From NCBI GenBank assembly GCA_913043005.1, contig CAJWKU010000002.1, positions 82,149-146,148 of the forward strand: a stretch of DNA of 64,000 nucleotides. Direction: 5' to 3'. Below are positions 59,024 through 64,000 of the stretch, piece by piece. Within the stretch, counting starts at the first letter, position 1; every line of letters starts with the position of its first letter. Both the position numbers and the translations under genes were made by a program. The notes beneath the pieces are model-generated. The model ran no database searches, was not told the origin of the DNA, and worked only from the letters and a program-made list of their open reading frames with translations. Origin of the DNA: an uncultured Cryomorphaceae bacterium (GTDB lineage: Bacteria > Bacteroidota > Bacteroidia > Flavobacteriales > Schleiferiaceae).

Positions 59024-61267
59024 CTAAACTTCAATAAATTCAATCGATCCATGAATCTTTGATAATAACTTTTTTCTCGATTCTAAAATTTCAGTTGCCC
59101 TTAAAGAATTCCAGCTTGCTTTTTCTGCAAGCTTTAATGCCTCTAAAAAAGTGTCAATATCATGGTAGATGAATATTCCATCGCTCGAACAAAATGGGAT
59201 CTCAAATAACGCGTTTTCATGTGCAATTATAAACCGAGCCTGATAAAGGGCTTGGATTAATTTTATTTTAATACCTAATTTATGATCAGCATGAACAAGA
59301 ACAGCTTGAGCATCACTGAATAATTTTGAAATATATTCGTCATTTGGACTATCAATATACTTTACCCTGGACGCCCCCTTTATTTTCAAATTAGAAGAAG
59401 CTCCGTGACCCGCCCATATTATTTCCCAATCTTGAGAATTTAAGCTGATAAGAGCAGCATTCTCATTTTCAATAACTGAGAACTTACCAGGCACAAGAAG
59501 AATTTTTTTATTGGGTTTAGATTGAGGAATATTAAATATGAAAGTCTTCATTGGCCCTACAACTTTTGACTTAGATAAGGGTGTCATTTGGTTCCAATAA
59601 TCCGAATCCGTAGAGGTCAAAGACCATACCTGACCATTCCATTCCTTTGCTAATTTTTTTTCCCATTCTCTTAACCTGCGTGATTCCCACCTAAGATAAA
59701 GTGATCGCATACCATTTGAACGAACAGCAAGGCTCTTGTAATAGATTGATTCGGGATTGTGGAGTCTTAGTATGGCATTCTTGGGATGGTAGATTCCTGA
59801 ACAATGAGGTCCATTGATCAAAACCATACCTCTTTGAACTGCTGACTTGTGCTCTGCAACTTTTGAACGGCGACTAGAGACAATATATGGTATACGTTTG
59901 GTTAAATAAATTTTAGTTTTTTTCCTCGCAAAAGTGTGAAATTGAACACCCGGCATTTGAATCGGATTAGGATTATACAGTCCTTTTTTTGACCAGGCGT
60001 ATACAATAACTTGTAAATCATATTTTAGAGCACTTTCAATTTGTCCCTGAACTTCCAAAATACCTCCATAAGAGGTGGTCTCTAGACGATCCATAGACCA
60101 TATGTGAATTGTTTTCACTCCCTCTAATCTGGAAATTAAGTTGTTCCAAACTTTTTTTTCATTTTCCCAATTATATATTTTGGCCGCTTCTTCAGCAGCT
60201 AGTTTTGCTTTTTGATAATTCTTTATTTTTGATAGATTCCTTGCAGCCTCCAGGATGCTTTTTACAGAGTTATCCGCAGTTATTATTCCTGCCTGAGTTG
60301 ATTTTATAAGTTTTGTGACTTCAATTATGTTGCTCGACACAACTGGGATTCCTGCCTGCCAATAATCAAAAATTTTATTTGGCAAACTCCATCGATAATT
60401 CTGACTCCTTGGTTTATCCAAAGAAAATCCAAGATCAGCTGCAAAAGTATACTCACGAAGGCTCTCTAAACTCTGTCTTGGTATGAATCTGACGATATCA
60501 TTATTCAAATTGTTTGATTTTACAGTAAGCTTAAGTTTTGGGATAGCATCGCCATTTCCAACAATTAAAAGAAGAACTTCTCCATTTAAAGCCATGGTAG
60601 CTTCTAATAATTCTTCAGCTCCACGGTCAATATTAATACCTGCTCCTTGAATTATCCAAATAGGTTTTTTTAAGGGCAATAATAATTTTCTACGGGTATC
60701 ATCTTTTACTTGCTGAAAATTATTGTCAAATAAAAAGCCTGATGATTGCAACAAGGGAACATTTCTAACCACTTCAAAACTTTTACCATATTCCCTATAA
60801 TATTGCCTAGATATTGAGTCATTCACTGTGACAGCATAGTCAACCCTCGGCATGGCATATTTTTCAGCCAAAGACCAAATAAATTTAATGACAGGTCGAG
60901 ACTCTATTTCTGGAGAACCGAGAAAATATTCGTGAGAGTCATAAACAAGTGGAAGTTTATTTCTTGCTGACCAAAACACATTTGGCAACAATGTATCCAA
61001 ATCATTAGCTAAATAAACATCCACTTTTAAAGTTTTCAAAAAAGCCCAAAGCCTGACCTGATATTCAATGTAAAAAAGTGGACCCTTATTCCAAAAACAA
61101 TTAAATCTATGAATTTTATAAGTTCGATTTAACTCTTTTGAATTTGGATACTTTCGTCCAATTAAAATCACTTCATACCCTCGTTCCTCCCATACCATAC
61201 AAGTTCTGTGCACTCTTTGGTCCGAATAAAGGTCATTAATCACTGAAATCGCAATTGAAGATGCCAT
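59024..61267 (-). CDS. Two-domain glycosyltransferase (fusion of two GT-B units)
   Basis: A 747-residue cytoplasmic or membrane-associated protein with no signal peptide. Residues 1-~385 form a GT4-like transferase: SIAISVINDLYSDQRVHRTC, VYDSHEYFLGSPEIESRP, VRFIPRQSLESLREYTFAADLGFS and KIFDYWQAGIPVVSSN. At about residue 388 a second N-terminal Rossmann unit starts (KTIHIWSMDRLETTSYGGIL). It is followed by a C-terminal half with ILLVPGKFSVIENENAAL and GIKIKLIQALYQARFIIAHE. From memory, two separate adjacent transferase genes sit beside queA in other Bacteroidota, so this looks like their fusion. Donor and acceptor are unknown. The second half is more divergent. Confidence 0.78.
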   Translation of the reverse strand: MASSIAISVINDLYSDQRVHRTCMVWEERGYEVILIGRKYPNSKELNRTYKIHRFNCFWNKGPLFYIEYQVRLWAFLKTLKVDVYLANDLDTLLPNVFWSARNKLPLVYDSHEYFLGSPEIESRPVIKFIWSLAEKYAMPRVDYAVTVNDSISRQYYREYGKSFEVVRNVPLLQSSGFLFDNNFQQVKDDTRRKLLLPLKKPIWIIQGAGINIDRGAEELLEATMALNGEVLLLIVGNGDAIPKLKLTVKSNNLNNDIVRFIPRQSLESLREYTFAADLGFSLDKPRSQNYRWSLPNKIFDYWQAGIPVVSSNIIEVTKLIKSTQAGIITADNSVKSILEAARNLSKIKNYQKAKLAAEEAAKIYNWENEKKVWNNLISRLEGVKTIHIWSMDRLETTSYGGILEVQGQIESALKYDLQVIVYAWSKKGLYNPNPIQMPGVQFHTFARKKTKIYLTKRIPYIVSSRRSKVAEHKSAVQRGMVLINGPHCSGIYHPKNAILRLHNPESIYYKSLAVRSNGMRSLYLRWESRRLREWEKKLAKEWNGQVWSLTSTDSDYWNQMTPLSKSKVVGPMKTFIFNIPQSKPNKKILLVPGKFSVIENENAALISLNSQDWEIIWAGHGASSNLKIKGASRVKYIDSPNDEYISKLFSDAQAVLVHADHKLGIKIKLIQALYQARFIIAHENALFEIPFCSSDGIFIYHDIDTFLEALKLAEKASWNSLRATEILESRKKLLSKIHGSIEFIEV

Positions 61268-61295
61268 ATTTACGAAGGTAGGGACTAGCCCTGGC

Positions 61296-61303
61296 TATAT
61301 TTG
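61296..61303 (+). promoter_or_regulatory. -7 element of queA with almost no leader
   Basis: TATATTTG matches TAnnTTTG exactly and ends 4 bases before the queA ATG (61308). Transcription from it would start at or next to the ATG. A convincing -33 TTG is not seen. Confidence 0.4.
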
Positions 61304-61307
61304 AACT

Positions 61308-62498
61308 ATGAATCCACATGACATAAATATTGAAGACTTTAATTATGACCTGGCAGAGGAAAAAATCGCTCAATTCCCCTTAAAATATCGAGATAAATCA
61401 AAGATGCTAATATCCTGGGAAAATGAAATCGAAGAGGGAACGATCAAAGATTTTCCTGCTTGGATATCAAAGTTAAAAACACCTAATGTTGTTCTAAATG
61501 ATACAAGAGTTGTTCGTGCTAGATTATTTTTTTCACGTGGTAAGGGACTTCAACCTTTTGAAATCTTCTATTTAGATCCTGTGAATGGTTCAATTGAAGA
61601 AACGATGTCTTCGAAATATTCTATTACAGCTTGGTGCAAAGTTCGATATTCGAAAAAGTGGAAAGATCATACGCTACTAAAAAATAAGTATCTGACTGCA
61701 AAAAAATTAGAACAAATTGATGATAAATTCAAAATTCATTTTTTTTGGAGTAATGATATAACATGGTCAGAAATTTTAGAAGAGCAAGGACAGACTCCGT
61801 TACCACCTTACATGAAGCGCGATGTTAATGAGGTTGATTCTGAACGATATCAAACGGTGTTTTCAAAAAAAGAAGGGTCTGTGGCAGCTCCAACTGCAGG
61901 ATTACATTTCACTCCTGAAATTTTATCTAAAATTTCTAAAGAAGGAGGAATAACAACTTTTTTACAATTACATATTGGTGCAGGTACATTTCAACCTGTT
62001 TCAGATAATCTTTTAGGAAATCACAAAATGCACTCCGAAGAAGTTTCGATCTCCATTGAAACAATTGAAAGTTTGATGAATAAATTCAATAACATTGCAA
62101 TTGGGACTACGGCAACCAGAGCATTAGAAAGCCTTTACTGGATATCTCAGGAGTTATTTAATAACGATATTGAATTAAATCACGTAGATCAATGGTTACC
62201 ATATAAAAAGCATAAAAGTTATTTGAATCGAATGGATTCACTGAAATGCATTCATAAATATCTTACAACGAAACAAAAAAAATCAATTCAATTCAGCACA
62301 TCGTTATTAATAGTTCCAGGTTATAAATTCCGCTTTGTCGATTTACTACTAACAAATTTCCATCAACCCAAAAGCACTCTTTTACTACTTATTGCAGCTG
62401 CTGTGGGAGATGAATGGAAGGCGATATATGATTATGCTCTTCAAATGAATTTTAGGTTTTTAAGCTATGGAGATGCTTGCCTGTTAAAAGTAAAATGA
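61308..62498 (+). CDS. queA: S-adenosylmethionine:tRNA ribosyltransferase-isomerase
   Basis: QueA (396 residues, the longer Bacteroidota version) transfers and isomerises the ribose of SAM onto preQ1-modified tRNA to form epoxyqueuosine. Conserved parts are FNYDLAEEKIAQFPLKYRDKSK (quoted as the start region), the VLNDTRVVRARL run, PLPPYMKR, SVAAPTAGLHFTPEIL, HIGAGTFQPV and TNFHQPKSTLL. It diverges from the glycosyltransferase gene with 40 bases between starts. Confidence 0.94.
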   Translation: MNPHDINIEDFNYDLAEEKIAQFPLKYRDKSKMLISWENEIEEGTIKDFPAWISKLKTPNVVLNDTRVVRARLFFSRGKGLQPFEIFYLDPVNGSIEETMSSKYSITAWCKVRYSKKWKDHTLLKNKYLTAKKLEQIDDKFKIHFFWSNDITWSEILEEQGQTPLPPYMKRDVNEVDSERYQTVFSKKEGSVAAPTAGLHFTPEILSKISKEGGITTFLQLHIGAGTFQPVSDNLLGNHKMHSEEVSISIETIESLMNKFNNIAIGTTATRALESLYWISQELFNNDIELNHVDQWLPYKKHKSYLNRMDSLKCIHKYLTTKQKKSIQFSTSLLIVPGYKFRFVDLLLTNFHQPKSTLLLLIAAAVGDEWKAIYDYALQMNFRFLSYGDACLLKVK

Positions 62499-62592
62499 TT
62501 CGAAATGTCACTTTTTGAAGATGAAATGATCATTCTCGTTCGCAACTTATTCGTTAACACAAGTAAATTTACCTATCACACATTTAATATGA

Positions 62593-62608
62593 TTTTAGAA
62601 TTCTAAAA
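62593..62608. repeat. Perfect 16-base palindrome upstream of the Omp28-like gene
   Basis: TTTTAGAATTCTAAAA reads the same on both strands and lies about 26 bases upstream of a TATATTTA -7-like element (62634-62641). A second inverted repeat, GGCTT...AAGCC, lies between them. It could be an operator, but AT-rich palindromes arise by chance. Confidence 0.3.
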
Positions 62609-62671
62609 GAAGGCTTTAGACACTTTGAAGCCCTATATTTACAATGATTCAATCTAAATAATTAGAAAAAG

Positions 62672-63610
62672 ATGAAAAAAATATTCAATTTGCTGCTATT
62701 ATTAATGGCATTTACAGCCTGCGAACCAGATCATACTGATCCTATTCCAGCAGAATATGTAACAGATAAGTTAACTGTCTCAGAGGATCAAAAAGCTTTT
62801 CTTTTGGAAACAACTGGAACATGGTGCCAATACTGTCCTAATGGTGCTGCTTCCATGCTTGAAATGCAAAGTACTTATAATACGGATGGAGATAGTAATA
62901 TTCGCGTTATTGGATTTGCTTCTCATACGGGAGATCCCCTAGTAACCCCTGTTCAGACGCTTTTAAATAATACTTTCACTACAACAGGAGTGCCCAATTT
63001 TTATGTTAACAATGAAGATGTGGGCCAAAGTATTTCTGGACCTACAGGTGCTGCACTGGCAGGAACTCCGTCAGTTGGAGTTTCTCATATCTCAAGTCAA
63101 AATGAAACTGGTGATAGCACAATAGTTGATATTAAGGTGCAATTCTTTGAGGATAAAAAAAATATAGCATACTATGTTCAGAGTTATTTGCTTGCTACAG
63201 GAATTGAAGCGAAAACATATGATTTTGGCGGTTTACCTGTAGACTTGAACCAAGTATCTAGCGTAGCAATTGTAACCACAGGTTCTGGAAATACTCCAAC
63301 TACTTGGGCTGTTGATACTTGGGGTAAAAAAGCTGGTGAAGTATATACTCATGACCATATTCCTTTTGCTTCCGGTATCACATCTTTTGAATGGGGAGTT
63401 AAGCTTGATACTATCAACCCTTTAGGTCAATCTTACTTTGAAGGTGATATTTTTGGATCAAAATATACTCCTATTAAACTTGTGATTCCTCATGAGGTTC
63501 AAGGCGTTCCAGTTCCTTCGGGAGTAGAATATGAGGTTGTAACTATCATATGGTCCGAAAGATTTGATGGAACCCCTGGAGTCTTATTTGTGAATGGCTT
63601 CCAAGGATAA
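62672..63610 (+). CDS. Omp28-related surface lipoprotein with thioredoxin-like CxxC
   Basis: A 312-residue lipoprotein: the signal MKKIFNLLLLLMAFTAC has the lipid-attachment Cys17, followed by acidic EPDHTD. Negatively charged residues after the Cys are typical of lipoproteins exported to the surface in Bacteroidota. A thioredoxin-like region follows with WCQYCPNGA (Cys52, Cys55), VIGFASHTG and GVPNFYVN, as in the Omp28 family of P. gingivalis. The CxxC could be a redox pair, but a catalytic role is not established. The 173 bases upstream hold a palindrome and no gene. A terminator follows directly. Confidence 0.83.
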   Translation: MKKIFNLLLLLMAFTACEPDHTDPIPAEYVTDKLTVSEDQKAFLLETTGTWCQYCPNGAASMLEMQSTYNTDGDSNIRVIGFASHTGDPLVTPVQTLLNNTFTTTGVPNFYVNNEDVGQSISGPTGAALAGTPSVGVSHISSQNETGDSTIVDIKVQFFEDKKNIAYYVQSYLLATGIEAKTYDFGGLPVDLNQVSSVAIVTTGSGNTPTTWAVDTWGKKAGEVYTHDHIPFASGITSFEWGVKLDTINPLGQSYFEGDIFGSKYTPIKLVIPHEVQGVPVPSGVEYEVVTIIWSERFDGTPGVLFVNGFQG

Positions 63611-63628
63611 AAAGAAATATTAAAATAA

Positions 63629-63660
63629 AAAAGGCGTTCTTGTTTAAGAGCGCCTTTTTT
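63629..63660 (+). terminator. Rho-independent terminator after the Omp28-like gene
   Basis: AAGGCGTTC (63631-63639) pairs with GAGCGCCTT (63648-63656) around an 8-base loop with one G-T pair, and six T end at 63660. The flanking A-run also lets it work on the minus strand, so it probably serves both convergent genes. Confidence 0.85.
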
Positions 63661-63672
63661 ATTTAAAGTAAC

Positions 63673-63960
63673 TCATCTATTTCTAAAGAACTTGCTGTCG
63701 GCATAAAATGTACCAAAAGGCACAAACGAAGCTGCAAAAGCAACCAAAGTGTTTGTTAACTTCCAACTGAGCTGAAGATGGGTCAGAAGCAAAGTGAAAG
63801 AATATAAAATAAATAATAAACCATGAGCCATCCCTATAGTTTTAACCAAAGATGGATCATTGAAATAATATTTTAATGGCATTGCCACAAAAAGCAAAAT
63901 TAGAAGTGAGAAACCCTCCAAAAGAGCAAAACATCTAAGAAGAAAAAGAGATTTACGCAT
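63673..63960 (-). CDS. DUF3817 integral membrane protein
   Basis: A 95-residue protein with three hydrophobic helices (about 7-28, 40-60 and 66-86). The features of DUF3817 are visible: RCFALLEGFSLLILLF at the start, GMAHGLLFILYSF in the middle and ASFVPFGTFYADSKFF at the end. Function is unknown. It starts at the ATG at 63960, and the last 40 bases of the window (63961-64000) show no start or stop that I can assign. Confidence 0.85.
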   Translation of the reverse strand: MRKSLFLLRCFALLEGFSLLILLFVAMPLKYYFNDPSLVKTIGMAHGLLFILYSFTLLLTHLQLSWKLTNTLVAFAASFVPFGTFYADSKFFRNR

Positions 63961-64000
63961 CTACCTGCTCGACTATTTATCCATTCTCCTAGTGCGGCGA

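Noticed and set aside
62505..62606. A 33-codon ORF between queA and the Omp28-like gene
   Set aside because: No start signal or recognisable sequence; its end lies inside the palindrome. Likely chance.

Overview
The window is a gene-dense, AT-rich piece of a Bacteroidota chromosome, most likely Flavobacteriales or a close relative. Four things point there. Several secreted proteins carry type IX secretion C-terminal regions. Several genes have Bacteroidota promoters of the type TTG-N19-23-TAnnTTTG. SecDF is fused, glutamine synthetase is the long GSIII type and transketolase is split. Shine-Dalgarno sequences are absent at most starts I inspected, with one striking exception at rpsU. Nearly everything is housekeeping. 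I see no phage, insertion sequence, CRISPR array, rRNA or plasmid gene, and no gene-free stretch longer than about 200 bases.

Layout. 1-6586 (+): the end of mtaB, then an inositol-monophosphatase family gene, rfbC, a lytic transglycosylase, uvrA and a LOG-family gene, tightly packed. 6594-14046 (-): ychF, parE, parC and a secreted choice-of-anchor-B protein coupled to parC. 14121-18812 (+): the two transketolase halves with a secreted vWA protein between them, a class III aminotransferase and a small membrane protein. 18847-33680 (-): the translation/transcription superlocus, transcribed rpsU, xer, hpf, tRNA-Thr, tRNA-Tyr, tRNA-Gly, tRNA-Thr, tuf, tRNA-Trp, secE, nusG, rplK, rplA, rplJ, rplL, rpoB, rpoC, DUF3467. 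33783-47558 (-): an alanine/Na+ symporter, the purM-prfA-pyrF-rmlD operon, an OmpA-LysM envelope protein, GSIII, TatA and SecDF. 47613-50282 (+): a large FG-GAP protein with a type IX sorting tail. 50353-58257 (-): mdh, gyrB and a TPR/beta-barrel gene pair. 58328-63960: ftsE (+), a double-domain glycosyltransferase (-), queA (+), an Omp28-like lipoprotein (+) and a DUF3817 membrane protein (-).

How it fits together. The central block supplies the ribosomal stalk and L1/L11 proteins, EF-Tu, SecE, NusG and core RNA polymerase. It keeps the ancient tRNA-tuf-secE-nusG-rpl-rpo order also known from E. coli. SecE, SecDF and TatA feed inner-membrane export. The vWA, FG-GAP, anchor-B, barrel, Omp28 and OmpA-LysM proteins are envelope or secreted products. 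GyrB, ParC/ParE, UvrA and Xer handle DNA topology, repair and site-specific recombination.

I did not find a clear, wholly new multi-gene system. The best leads are the rpsU Shine-Dalgarno/autoregulation signature, the rpsU terminator lying directly in front of xer, the vWA gene inside the transketolase operon, the fused glycosyltransferase, and the hairpins at rplL-rpoB and tuf-tRNA-Trp.
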